Positions 32,365 through 41,049 of a stretch of DNA of 51,117 nucleotides are shown piece by piece. The position numbers were made by a program, and so were the translations under genes. Below the pieces are notes generated by a model. The model was not told the DNA's origin, did not search any database, and worked only from the letters and a program-made list of their open reading frames with translations. The stretch is from Onstottus_B arcticum (lineage in GTDB: Bacteria; Acidobacteriota; Blastocatellia; UBA7656): contig JBBPIE010000040.1 in the NCBI GenBank assembly GCA_038040485.1, positions 1-51,117 of the forward strand. Direction: 5' to 3'. Position 1 is the first letter of the stretch. Each line of letters opens with the position of its first letter.

Positions 32365-35300
32365 TCAGAACTTTCTCCTCAGCCGAACGTCGAATCCGAC
32401 CTCGTCGCGTTCGTTCCGAAACCCAACCACCGACAGTCGATTGCTTATTCGGTACTCGACCAAGACCACTCGCTCGATTCCCGAAGGACCCGACGTGAGG
32501 TTCTGCGAATAAGTAACGGTAAGGTCTTTGGTGATGCGTTGGCCCACGGTTATGCGGGCGGTCGGGTCGTTGCTGCGGCCGACCAGTAACGGATCGATCG
32601 AGAACCGGCTCAAACCGAACAGCCGCTGAGTGCCTCGCTCGAGTTGCTCCGACAACGAAGCAGATAGGATCGACTGCGCGAGTCCCAACCCGCTCTGCGA
32701 AGTAGCTGCGACAGCCGATCGGTCGCCGGAGACCGTCCCGGTCAGGATCAGTGAAACGATGTCGGCTTCAGGAAGCTCGGGCTCCGACCGCACGGTGGTT
32801 TGAAGCCTCGCGACCGGCCCGTTGAACCCTATCGTGATGTGATAGCCTCGGATGTCGGCTTCGGTTTGAAAGTCTATCGTCGGATCGGCGCCGCGCCGCC
32901 CCGGAATAGTTATCAAGCCACGGGTCAGGTCATAGCGGCCGTTGCGAAACTCGAGCGTTCCCCGGCTCAACAGCACTCGGCCCGAAGGCACCGGCTGGTC
33001 GATTGACCCGCGAACGCTCAAGAACGCGCTGCCAACAGCGTCGGCCAGATTATTTTTTATCAGTAGCGTGTTGTCCGCGGTTATTCGCAAATCCAGCGTC
33101 GTTTGAAGCTCCGATGTTTCGCCTCGGCCTCCGGGTCCCGCGTCCAGAAAGTCCGGACTGAACGGTCCTCCGGTCGTGATCAGCTCTTCGAGAGTTAGAT
33201 CTCGAGTATACGAAGCGCGCCGCACGGCTATGTTGCCGCTCAGCACCTGAAGCTTTCGATTGCCCTGCAAAGTAAGCGCGGCGTCGACAATTGTCTGCGT
33301 GTCACGCGGGTACTCGGCGGCTACCTGGTCGGCGTCGATCTCGAGCCGCCATCGATCTGGCATCAGCCCCGAATGCGAAGCTCCGCCCCTGATCGAGAGC
33401 TTTCCTCCGCCCGGCGTTCCTGCGACAAAGTTCTCGATCACAGCCTGATTCGAAGTAAAGCGAATTTGTCCGTTGCCGTGCGCCGCCGCCAGCGGGAAAT
33501 TGACGACTCGGACACCAACGTCCTCAAGGTTCACCAGCCCGAGCAACTCGGGCGCTTCGAGCGTCCCCACTATCGAGGCATGCAGCCGCGCGATTCCAGT
33601 TGCGAACACGACATCGGTGAACGAATTCAGAAACCGCAGGTTGAGAGAGCCGTCGATCGTCAGGTTTGAATTCGCCGAAGTCTCGCGTGAGATTGCGCCG
33701 CCCAGTGTCAGACTCGTCGCCTCGCCGGTGAATGTGACCTTCGACAGCTTGATCTCCTTCGGCGTCGCAATCAGAAGTATGTGCTCTTCGTTCTTGATCG
33801 TGTAGCGCTGCCCGTTGGAGATCGCGCCGGCCAACTCGAGCTTGCTCAGGTCCGCGACCGCCTGAATTTGATCGGTGTCCTGAAGCGGTCCGCTCAGCTT
33901 GATCGAGCCGCTCGCCTTCCCGTCGATGTTCGACAGCTCCGGCGCCATCAAACCGAGGTAAGGACCGATGTCCGCGTCGGTGAATTCGATGCTCGCGTTG
34001 ATCGGATAGTTCTTGCGGTCGCGAAGATCGATCGTTGCGTCGAGCGTTCGCGGTTCGTCCAGCAAAACGCCGGCCGCTCGAAGCTTCACGATTCCGTTCT
34101 CGGTGACTGCGGTCAGCGTCGCATCGCCAAGGTCGCGCCCGCCAATGGTTACGCTGTGCCCTTCGATCGTTGCGTTCAGATTAGTTTCGGACCAGTCATC
34201 GGTGTTGCCCCACTTGCCTTCCCCAACCACCGTCACATCCGCCGTCCCGGTTAGCTTCACTGTCTCAGCCGCCTCCGAGAGCTTGCCGAGGTCGAGGTTC
34301 TTGCCGCGCGCGTCAACCGAGTAAGCATACGTGTCGAGGTTGTAGTTCCCGTGCCCTGCGATGTCGCTATCCCCAACCCGCATTCTCAGGTTGTCGACGC
34401 TCACCACGCTGTTGGCCAACGTCACATCGCCCGCGAATTCAGGAACCGAGATCTTTCGGTCTTCCTTGCCGTCCTCGGTGGCAGGGACTGTGAACTCGCC
34501 GGCGGTAAATGAGACCTTCGCAGTACCTTCAATGGTTCGCGGACCGGGCAAGCCTTTCAAGTCGAAGTTCCCGCTGATCGCGCCGCGCCCGACAAAGTCC
34601 GACAGCTTGGGCTCAATCGCGCGAACGATTATCGCGAGATCGAAGCCTTGCACGCTCGCCTTCACCGAGAGACTGTCTTTTGTTTCGAGCGGCGCGTTGA
34701 TCGTGAAGTCGGCGCGCGAGCCGTCCGGCCGCACCAGCGATGCGTTGGCGACGCTGATCAACGAGGGCGAGTAGGAAATGTCGCCCTCGAAAGCGCCGGC
34801 TTCTTCAGCGTGCAACTGGATGCCTTCGAGCTTCAAGTGGCCGGTGACCTTCGGATCGGAGAACGAGCCGTCGAAGCGTCCTTTGAACACGCCACTGCCG
34901 GTCAGGCCTATCTCGTACTGCTCCTTCATTTCGTCGGAAATTACACCGAACGCTTCGATCGCGCGCCACACTTCGGACATGTCTTCGGACCGGAACGCAA
35001 CGTCGAGCGACGCGGAGCCATCTCTGGTGATCGGTCCGGTCGCGTTCAACTCGCTGTGTTGCGTATGAATCGCCGCGCGCTCGAGCCTGAAAGCTCCTGC
35101 GGTGGCGACCAGGGTAACCTGACCCGTGCCTGACACGCCCTCGCGGTCGGGGGACGATGGCGAGACCGTCGCGTCAAACGCCGCTTCGACTCTTCCCGTC
35201 GCGGCTTTGAAGTTAAGGCCGGGGAACGAGAACTTAGCCGTTCCGGTGGCAGCCCCGCGCACGTCTAAATCCTTCGCGGAAGCTAGCTCTGCCGCCGCTC

Positions 35301-36672
35301 TTGTGAGATCCACGCCCTCTGACTGAAGATCGATCTTCTTTCGCGCGCGCCTCGATGTAAGCAAAAGCCCACTTGTGATATCCACGCCCTTGAACTGAAG
35401 ATCGATCTCAGACGAGCCTCCCGAATGCGCGACCGACGCAGAGCCCGCAACCGTTCCGCCCATCGTCTGGCCAGTGAACTGAGAAAGAGTCACCTTCCTG
35501 GGATCAGCCGAAAGCTCTCCGCGAACGCCGCTCACCTCGATTGTTCCGCTCTTGAGCGAGGCAAGCGCCAGCGCTCCCGTCACATCGAAGTCCTCGCCCT
35601 TCCCTTTCACGCGCGTGTTGCCAAGGGTGATCGTCTGTATCGTGAAGTCTCGCCCGGTGACGCTGCTTGAAGATAGGGAAGCAGTCGCTTGGTACTCATC
35701 GCCGCTTCCGTCGGCGCTCGTCTTCAATCGCAGACCGGCAACGCGAACTCCTTCAACGCTGAGCGCCGCCGAATCAAGGCTGCCTTGAGCGTGGTAGTCG
35801 GCGTCGGTTCCCTCAATTCGCCCGCTGAAGCCGACGCTTCCGCCCATGTGAGTGTCTGGCGCGAAGACTCGCGAGACTTGATCGAGCGCGGCGTCTATCC
35901 GCACGTCGGAGGCCGAGTACTTGATCGGCTTGAAGCTCTCGACCTTGCCGCTCAACGCCGCTTTGCCAAGATCGGAGACAAGCTCGAACTGTGCAAGCTC
36001 GGCGTTCTTCTCAGTAACCGAGCCCGCAGCGTGCAGCGAAATCTTTTGGATCTTTCGGCCTTCGTAGTTGCCCGTTCCAGTTTCGGTAACAAGGGTGAAC
36101 TGGTGATTGAGACTGTCGCCCACGGCCTGATCGTCAAGCGGCTTCAAGGTAAGGCTCAGATCCGGCAGCTCGATGGTAGTATCGTGCCTGATGTCGACGA
36201 AGCTTATCCGGCCTTTCGTTACTTCAAACACGGTAGCGGCAATGTTGACTCCGCTTCCTTTGCGTTCTTTCTTTGGCGCAGAGCCTTGCAGATCCGCGAG
36301 GTTCAGCCGGCCTTGCTTGTCGAACTCGATCCAAACCTGCGGGCCGGTGATTTCAATCCGCTTGATGCTGATCTCTTGCCGCCAGTACGAGACGATCGAG
36401 AAATCCGCCGAGATCGATTCAATCTCACCGATCGCCTTCTTTCCGTCGCGCGAGAAGAGTTTGATGTCGTTGAGCGTTACCTTGTAGCCGCTTAGATCGA
36501 GATGGGTGCTGCCGATCTCGGCGCGTATGCCCGCGTCCTGAAGCTCGGCGATGACTTGTTCCCGAAGGTAGAGGTCGAGACGTCCGCTTCGTACGTAGAG
36601 GATCGCAGATATGACAAGCAACAGAAGGAGGCTCAGAAGGATGGTTGCGCCGATGAGGACTTTTCTGCGCAT
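32365..36672 (-). CDS. tamB: TamB-family translocation and assembly protein (DUF490)
   Basis: 1435 residues. A single N-terminal transmembrane anchor (LIGATILLSLLLLLVISAILY, in positions 6–26) is followed by more than 1000 residues of repeating beta strands, the long hydrophobic groove thought to conduct phospholipids between membranes (AsmA/TamB, repeating-beta-groove group). The C-terminal DUF490 domain is clear: GRVLLSRGTLEFRNGRYDL, then RGADPTIDFQTEADIRGY, then LPEADIVSLILTG and the terminal barrel-like strands ending DVRLRRKF. The ATG is preceded by AAAGAG, which lies at the edge of a palindromic repeat. It is upstream of bamA with 112 bases between them, a pairing seen in diderms lacking a separate tamA. 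Confidence 0.92.
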   Translation of the reverse strand: MRRKVLIGATILLSLLLLLVISAILYVRSGRLDLYLREQVIAELQDAGIRAEIGSTHLDLSGYKVTLNDIKLFSRDGKKAIGEIESISADFSIVSYWRQEISIKRIEITGPQVWIEFDKQGRLNLADLQGSAPKKERKGSGVNIAATVFEVTKGRISFVDIRHDTTIELPDLSLTLKPLDDQAVGDSLNHQFTLVTETGTGNYEGRKIQKISLHAAGSVTEKNAELAQFELVSDLGKAALSGKVESFKPIKYSASDVRIDAALDQVSRVFAPDTHMGGSVGFSGRIEGTDADYHAQGSLDSAALSVEGVRVAGLRLKTSADGSGDEYQATASLSSSSVTGRDFTIQTITLGNTRVKGKGEDFDVTGALALASLKSGTIEVSGVRGELSADPRKVTLSQFTGQTMGGTVAGSASVAHSGGSSEIDLQFKGVDITSGLLLTSRRARKKIDLQSEGVDLTRAAAELASAKDLDVRGAATGTAKFSFPGLNFKAATGRVEAAFDATVSPSSPDREGVSGTGQVTLVATAGAFRLERAAIHTQHSELNATGPITRDGSASLDVAFRSEDMSEVWRAIEAFGVISDEMKEQYEIGLTGSGVFKGRFDGSFSDPKVTGHLKLEGIQLHAEEAGAFEGDISYSPSLISVANASLVRPDGSRADFTINAPLETKDSLSVKASVQGFDLAIIVRAIEPKLSDFVGRGAISGNFDLKGLPGPRTIEGTAKVSFTAGEFTVPATEDGKEDRKISVPEFAGDVTLANSVVSVDNLRMRVGDSDIAGHGNYNLDTYAYSVDARGKNLDLGKLSEAAETVKLTGTADVTVVGEGKWGNTDDWSETNLNATIEGHSVTIGGRDLGDATLTAVTENGIVKLRAAGVLLDEPRTLDATIDLRDRKNYPINASIEFTDADIGPYLGLMAPELSNIDGKASGSIKLSGPLQDTDQIQAVADLSKLELAGAISNGQRYTIKNEEHILLIATPKEIKLSKVTFTGEATSLTLGGAISRETSANSNLTIDGSLNLRFLNSFTDVVFATGIARLHASIVGTLEAPELLGLVNLEDVGVRVVNFPLAAAHGNGQIRFTSNQAVIENFVAGTPGGGKLSIRGGASHSGLMPDRWRLEIDADQVAAEYPRDTQTIVDAALTLQGNRKLQVLSGNIAVRRASYTRDLTLEELITTGGPFSPDFLDAGPGGRGETSELQTTLDLRITADNTLLIKNNLADAVGSAFLSVRGSIDQPVPSGRVLLSRGTLEFRNGRYDLTRGLITIPGRRGADPTIDFQTEADIRGYHITIGFNGPVARLQTTVRSEPELPEADIVSLILTGTVSGDRSAVAATSQSGLGLAQSILSASLSEQLERGTQRLFGLSRFSIDPLLVGRSNDPTARITVGQRITKDLTVTYSQNLTSGPSGIERVVLVEYRISNRLSVVGFRNERDEVGFDVRLRRKF

Positions 36673-36680
36673 AAGACTCT

Positions 36681-36787
36681 TTGGATTTTAGATTTTGGAT
36701 TTTGGATTTTGGATTCCGGCCTCACACAGCGCGCGAACATCGCGGACTGGCTGCCAATCCAAAATCTAAAATCCAAAATCCAAAATC
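36681..36787. repeat. Second GGATTTTGGATT inverted repeat
   Basis: A run of TTTGGATT/TTTAGATT units (36681..36715) is answered by AATCCAAAATC-type units (36755..36787), a relative of the perfect copy at 15545..15643. It occupies the ribBA–tamB gap; its outer edge is within ten bases of the tamB ATG and nearly touches the ribBA stop. Confidence 0.88.
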
Positions 36788-36790
36788 GTT

Positions 36791-38008
36791 TCACACTTTC
36801 GTCAGCAAGTGGCCGAGCTTTTCTTTTCTGGCTCTAAGCACCTTTTCGTTCGACTCGTTAGGCTCGATCTCGATCGGGACCCGGTCGGTTATCTCCAGTC
36901 CGAAGCCTTCGATGGCTGCGCGCTTTACCGGGTGATTGGTCATCAGCCGCATCTTGCGCACACCAAGCTCGTGCAATATCTGCGCGCCGATGCCGTAGTC
37001 GCGCGGGTCCATTCGTTGGACTCCGACAACCTCGCGCTCGGCATCAACCGCGTCTTTGTTCTGTTCGTCCATAACACCGTACGCGCGAAGCTGATTTACA
37101 AGCCCGACTCCCCTGCTCTCTTGTTTCAAGTACAACAGCACGCCTCGTCCTTCGCCCGCGATCAACTCCAACGAGCGATGCAACTGCCAGCCGGTGTCGT
37201 CTCGCAAGGAGCCGAACACGTCGCCCAGCACGCATTGCGAGTGGACCCTCACCAACATGCTTTCGTCCGCGTTGATTTCGCCCATCACTAGCGCCAGGTG
37301 CGTGTCCGGGTTGATGTCGTTGGTAAACGCCACAGCCCGAAACTCGCCATAGACCGTCGGCACTCGCGCTTCCACCGTCCTATGCACCAGGACTTCGTTC
37401 GACATTCGATAGCCGACTATATCCGCCACCGAGATGATCTTGATGCCGTGCTCTCGAGCAAACTCTCTCAACTCCGGCAGGCGCGACATCGTGCCGTCAT
37501 CATTCATGATCTCGCAGATCACACCGCCAGGCGTCATGCCGGAAATCCGAGCCAGATCGACGACCGCTTCCGTCTGCCCCGGCCGGACAAGCACTCCGCC
37601 GTTGCGCGCGCGCAGCGGGAAGATGTGGCCGGGCCGCGCCAGATCACCGGGCTTGGTCCTCGGGTCTACAGCAACCAGGATCGTTGTCGCGCGGTCCGCT
37701 GCGGATATTCCAGTAGTCACGCCACGGCGGGCCTCAATAGAGACGCAGAAGGCAGTGCCTCGCGTTGCCGTGTTGTCAGCATCCGAGACTTGAAGCGGAA
37801 TCTGTAGCTCGTCTAGCCGCTCTTCAGTGAGCGACAGGCAGATCAAGCCGCGACCGTAGCGAGCCATGAAGTTGATGATTTCGGGCGTGATCTTCTCAGC
37901 CGCGCACGCAAGATCCCCTTCGTTCTCGCGATCTTCGTCGTCGACGATGATGACCATCCGCCCCGCGCGAAAGTCTTCGACTGCTTCTTTGATTGTCGCA
38001 AACGGCAT
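36791..38008 (-). CDS. ribBA: RibBA: DHBP synthase fused to a degenerate GTP cyclohydrolase II
   Basis: 405 residues from the start at 38008, chosen because GAGGACGAGAGC precedes that ATG and the upstream extension is repeat-encoded. The N-terminal 3,4-dihydroxy-2-butanone-4-phosphate synthase domain (1–200) is intact: DDEDRENEGD at 23–32, RPGHIFPLRA near 125, TEAVVDLARISG near 146. The C-terminal GTP cyclohydrolase II domain (about 205–405) is unusual. E. coli RibA binds zinc with Cys54, Cys65 and Cys67; here only the first remains (HSQC, Cys259), while the RCDCG pair is RDDTG (Asp270, Thr272). Tyr310, Asp334 and Arg336, which align with catalytic positions, are kept. Follows ribE in an apparent riboflavin operon. 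Confidence 0.9.
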   Translation of the reverse strand: MPFATIKEAVEDFRAGRMVIIVDDEDRENEGDLACAAEKITPEIINFMARYGRGLICLSLTEERLDELQIPLQVSDADNTATRGTAFCVSIEARRGVTTGISAADRATTILVAVDPRTKPGDLARPGHIFPLRARNGGVLVRPGQTEAVVDLARISGMTPGGVICEIMNDDGTMSRLPELREFAREHGIKIISVADIVGYRMSNEVLVHRTVEARVPTVYGEFRAVAFTNDINPDTHLALVMGEINADESMLVRVHSQCVLGDVFGSLRDDTGWQLHRSLELIAGEGRGVLLYLKQESRGVGLVNQLRAYGVMDEQNKDAVDAEREVVGVQRMDPRDYGIGAQILHELGVRKMRLMTNHPVKRAAIEGFGLEITDRVPIEIEPNESNEKVLRARKEKLGHLLTKV

Positions 38009-38026
38009 GCTCTCGTCCTCTGTCAT

Positions 38027-38100
38027 TGGTCCCTTGTCCCTTGTCATTAGCGGCGATCTTCAGCTCCAAGCAAATGACCAGGGACAAGGGACAAGTGACG
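38027..38100. repeat. GGTCCCTTGTCCCTTGTC inverted repeat
   Basis: The left arm (GGTCCCTTGTCCCTTGTCAT) and the right arm (AATGACCAGGGACAAGGGAC) are near-perfect complements. It lies between ribE and ribBA and ends within 20 bases of the ribBA start. Confidence 0.8.
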
Positions 38101-38757
38101 TCAGTAGCCTTTCTCAGTCAGATACTCAATCGTCAGCTTGCTCGAAGCCGCCCGCAAATCCTCGTCCTTCGTCATCAACCGCTCGACGTACTTTGCGAGC
38201 ACATCGACTTCGAGATTTACCGGGTCGCCGTTTTTCAACTCGCTCAGAATCGTCTCGCGCCAGGTGTGAGGAATAATTGCGACTTCAAACCAATCATCGC
38301 CCAACCCGGCAACCGTCAAGCTGATGCCATCGACCGTGATCGATCCCTTCATCGCGATGTAGCGTCCAAGCTCTCGAGGAAATCCGAAGCGCATTCTGTA
38401 TGCGTTGCCTTCGGGCGTGACTGAGAGCAACTCGCCGGTACCATCGACGTGACCTTGCACCATGTGCCCGCCCAATCGCTCCCCGACCGCAAGCGCGCGT
38501 TCCAGATTCACTCGACTCCCGATACGCAGTCCGCCGAGCGTCGAGCGCTTCAAGGTCTCAAGCGACGCGTCCGAGCTAAAAGAATCCGAGCCCATCTCGA
38601 TCACCGTCAGGTCAACGCCGTTGATCGAAATCGAATCGCCGATGCGAGTGCCTTCCAGCACCTTGTTGGCTTCAATGACCAGGTAGGCTCCGTCAGCGCG
38701 CCGATCAACGCGGCGCACCAGGCCTACCTCAATTATCAGTCCGGTGAAAATGCCCAT
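38101..38757 (-). CDS. ribE: Riboflavin synthase alpha chain
   Basis: 218 residues in two similar lumazine-binding barrels. The enzyme combines two 6,7-dimethyl-8-ribityllumazines into riboflavin. The N-terminus reads MGIFTGLIIEVG, an MFTGII-type start with two extra residues. GGHMVQGHVDGTG near 95 and GSITVDGISLTVAG near 135 are typical. The first-barrel motif normally reads GVCLTV; here it is GVDLTV, with Asp49 in place of a conserved cysteine. SSDASLETLKRSTLG and PHTWRETILSELKNGD complete the pattern. It is followed by ribBA 92 bases below, so it is the first visible gene of the riboflavin row. Confidence 0.92.
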   Translation of the reverse strand: MGIFTGLIIEVGLVRRVDRRADGAYLVIEANKVLEGTRIGDSISINGVDLTVIEMGSDSFSSDASLETLKRSTLGGLRIGSRVNLERALAVGERLGGHMVQGHVDGTGELLSVTPEGNAYRMRFGFPRELGRYIAMKGSITVDGISLTVAGLGDDWFEVAIIPHTWRETILSELKNGDPVNLEVDVLAKYVERLMTKDEDLRAASSKLTIEYLTEKGY

Positions 38758-38903
38758 CGCAAGAACTCAAGTGTGCGAGGCGCGCTCGAGTTAACTCGTT
38801 TCCACCTCGGCTTGGGGCGAGCGCGAACGTCGGAGTGAAACGCTGGCGAGCTCTGCTTCCAATTCGAATCGATTCAAACAAAACATCACGCTGATTAAGG
38901 AGT

Positions 38904-39572
38904 TTAGCTTCGAGAGTTCACAATTTCAAGCACCCGTTCAATCACTGCATCGAGCGACAATTCGGAGGTGTCCAGCAACACCGCGTCGGGAGCTTTGACG
39001 AGTGGAGTTGCCAGTCGGCCGGTGTCGCGGCTGTCGCGTTCTTCGAGCTCCGCCCTCACGGTTTCAACCGAGACTTCGCGTCCGCGCTCGCGATCTTCTT
39101 CGCAGCGCCGTCGCGCTCGCACGTCGAGCGTTGCATCGAGGAACAGCTTTACCTGAGCGTGAGGAAACACTTTCGTTCCGATGTCGCGGCCGTCCATAAC
39201 CACACCGCCATCGCGGCTCATGTCTCTCAGCTTTTGGACGACGGCTTCGCGGACTTCGGGGATCGTCGCGACGATCGATGAAGCTCGGCTCGCCTCAGGC
39301 GAACGAATCTTTGAGGTGACGTCCTGGCCGTCGAGCGTGACTCGCAGATGATCGGGATCGCCGTGAAGGTTGACGACTGCGTCTCTGGCGATCGCCGCTA
39401 CTGCTTCGGCGTCTTCAGCAGAGACTCCGTCGTCGAGAGCTTTCACCCCAACCGCACGATAGACGGCCCCCGAGTCGATGTAGAGATAACCGAGCCTGCG
39501 TGCGACAGCTTTGCCGAGTGCGCTCTTGCCCGAGCCCGAAGGCCCATCGATTGCTATGACGAGTTTTGTCAT
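38904..39572 (-). CDS. cmk: Cytidylate kinase
   Basis: 222 residues, typical for bacterial CMP kinase, which phosphorylates CMP and dCMP. The P-loop GPSGSGKS is at residues 10–17, followed by the conserved YIDSGAVYRAVG near 30, DGRDIGTKVFP near 126 and the lid region RRCEEDRERG. The start at 39572 is chosen because the extra 17 upstream codons come from the palindromic repeat at 39581. No clear ribosome binding site is visible; the bases before the ATG are TGTATTC. Confidence 0.93.
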   Translation of the reverse strand: MTKLVIAIDGPSGSGKSALGKAVARRLGYLYIDSGAVYRAVGVKALDDGVSAEDAEAVAAIARDAVVNLHGDPDHLRVTLDGQDVTSKIRSPEASRASSIVATIPEVREAVVQKLRDMSRDGGVVMDGRDIGTKVFPHAQVKLFLDATLDVRARRRCEEDRERGREVSVETVRAELEERDSRDTGRLATPLVKAPDAVLLDTSELSLDAVIERVLEIVNSRS

Positions 39573-39580
39573 GAATACAA

Positions 39581-39665
39581 TGTACGGGCGGCCCTCCGTG
39601 GCCGCCCCTCGATCAAAAGCCAATAGAGTTGCTGCGAGGGGCGGCCACGGAGGGCCGCCCGTACA
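39581..39665. repeat. Perfect 31-bp inverted repeat, GTACGGGCGGCC family
   Basis: 39581..39611 and 39635..39665 are exact reverse complements with a 23-base loop; each arm (GGGCGGCC…GGCCGCCCC) is itself partly palindromic. It fills the gap between the threonine aldolase stop and the cmk start, and could terminate the aldolase transcript. A diverged relative is at 41..101. Confidence 0.93.
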
Positions 39666-39668
39666 AGT

Positions 39669-40700
39669 TTAAGTCAGCACCTCACGAATGGCTTCCAGAG
39701 CCGTTTCGCAGGCGGCGCGGGAAACATCCTTGTGAGTCACCATTCGCATCACGCGAGCGTTGATACTGCTCGCAAGCACACCGCGCTCTTTCAGCTTCGC
39801 AGTGAACTCCGCCGTTGTCTGCCCCGTGCCGCTTATGTCAAACACGAGGATGTTGGTTTGAACTCTCTCAGGATCGATCTTGAGTCCGCGAATTTCAACG
39901 AGTCCCCTCGCGAGGAACTGCGCGTTCGCGTGATCCTCTTCCAAACGCCCGGTCATCTTTTCGAGCGCGACCAACCCCGCAGCCGCCAACACCCCCACCT
40001 GCCGCATTCCGCCTCCGAGCATTCGGCGAACAGGCACCGCGCGATCTATAAACTCCCGCGAGCCTGCGATCATCGAGCCAACCGGAGCACAAAGCCCCTT
40101 CGACAAGCAAAACATCACCGAGTCAAACATCGAAGCGATCTCGGCAACATCACGCTTTAGCACAATCGCCGCGTTGAAGATTCGTGCGCCGTCCAGATGA
40201 ACCGGCAACCCCGCTCGGTGAGCGCGCTCGGCGATGTCCTGCATTCGATCGAACGACATCACGGTGCCGCCTGCCAGGTTCTGCGTGTTCTCGACGGCGA
40301 TCATACCGGTCTGAGCGAAGTAAGAACTCCGAGGCCTGATTGCCGCTTCAATCGAGTCCCAATCCATCATTCCGTCCGGACTCCGAACCGGATGCGCGAG
40401 CGCGCCGCTGATGACAGCCATGCCGGCCATCTCCATGTTGAACATGTGACTGCGCTCTTCGATGATGACTTCCTGACCGGGCTGAGTGTGAAGCCTCACC
40501 GCAATCTGATTGCCCATGCTGCCCGACGGGACGAACAAAGCGGCTTCCTTGCCAAACACTTCAGCGGCTCGTTCCTGTAGACGGCGGGCAGTCGGGTCTT
40601 CGCCATAGACGTCGTCGCCGACCTCGGCTCGAGCCATCGCCTCTCTCATCTCATCAGTTGGTTTGGTGACAGTGTCGCTACGCAGATCGATGTAGTTCAC
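39669..40700 (-). CDS. ltaE: Low-specificity threonine aldolase (PLP-dependent)
   Basis: 343 residues, the usual length for the LtaE/GntG family, which splits L-threonine or allo-threonine to glycine and acetaldehyde. The N-terminus is diagnostic: IDLRSDTVTKPTDEMREAM, then GDDVYGEDPTA near 28. The PLP lysine lies in FCLSKGLCAPVGSM near residue 200, and LDGARIFNA near 170 binds the cofactor. The GTG at 40700 is preceded by GGAAG. It is divergent from the threonine ammonia-lyase gene, so two routes of threonine breakdown share one upstream region. Confidence 0.93.
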   Translation of the reverse strand: MNYIDLRSDTVTKPTDEMREAMARAEVGDDVYGEDPTARRLQERAAEVFGKEAALFVPSGSMGNQIAVRLHTQPGQEVIIEERSHMFNMEMAGMAVISGALAHPVRSPDGMMDWDSIEAAIRPRSSYFAQTGMIAVENTQNLAGGTVMSFDRMQDIAERAHRAGLPVHLDGARIFNAAIVLKRDVAEIASMFDSVMFCLSKGLCAPVGSMIAGSREFIDRAVPVRRMLGGGMRQVGVLAAAGLVALEKMTGRLEEDHANAQFLARGLVEIRGLKIDPERVQTNILVFDISGTGQTTAEFTAKLKERGVLASSINARVMRMVTHKDVSRAACETALEAIREVLT

Positions 40701-40789
40701 TGGTTCGCTTCCTTCGGTTGAACTGAGACTTCGGCAGTCGAAGAGAATAAGCTATCCGGCAAGCAATGCTCAAGCAGCACAAGTCTCTA

Positions 40790-40936
40790 GCTGGCTGCCG
40801 AAAAACCAATTCATCGCCACTAAGCCACGAAGGACATGAAGGAGCACAAAGTCCACAACCCAAGCATTCACTGCCTTGGTGCAGCTTTGTGCCTGTGTGT
40901 CTTGGTGGCGAAATCCTATTTTTCAGCAGGCTGCTA
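40790..40936. repeat. TCGCCACTAAG…CTTGGTGGCGA palindromic repeat
   Basis: TCGCCACTAAGCCACGAAGG at 40812 faces CTTGGTGGCGA near 40910 (one mismatch), with an outer layer of GGCTGCCGAAAAA and TTTTTCAGCAGGCTGC. It accounts for nearly half of the 349-base gap between the two divergent threonine genes. Confidence 0.78.
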
Positions 40937-40962
40937 GTACTCGCGAAGCAACAAGACCGCGT

Positions 40963-40991
40963 TTGCAATGCACTTTGACCTTGTAGATAAT
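40963..40991 (+). promoter_or_regulatory. Candidate sigma70 promoter of the threonine ammonia-lyase gene
   Basis: TTGCAA (40963..40968), a 17-base spacer and GATAAT (40986..40991), about 60 bases upstream of the ATG at 41050. It lies just outside the palindromic repeat. Confidence 0.5.
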
Positions 40992-41049
40992 CAGCGCGTC
41001 GAAGGTAGCAAAAGACATTCGGCGTCTTCCGGCTTGAGAATCAAAACCA

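Noticed and set aside
36791..38047. A longer RibBA start 13 codons upstream.
   Set aside because: The extra codons are within the CCCTTGTC inverted repeat and lack a ribosome binding site, whereas GAGGACGAGAGC precedes the internal ATG.
38904..39623. A longer cytidylate kinase start 17 codons upstream.
   Set aside because: The added sequence is translated from the perfect 31-bp repeat and does not match the family N-terminus.
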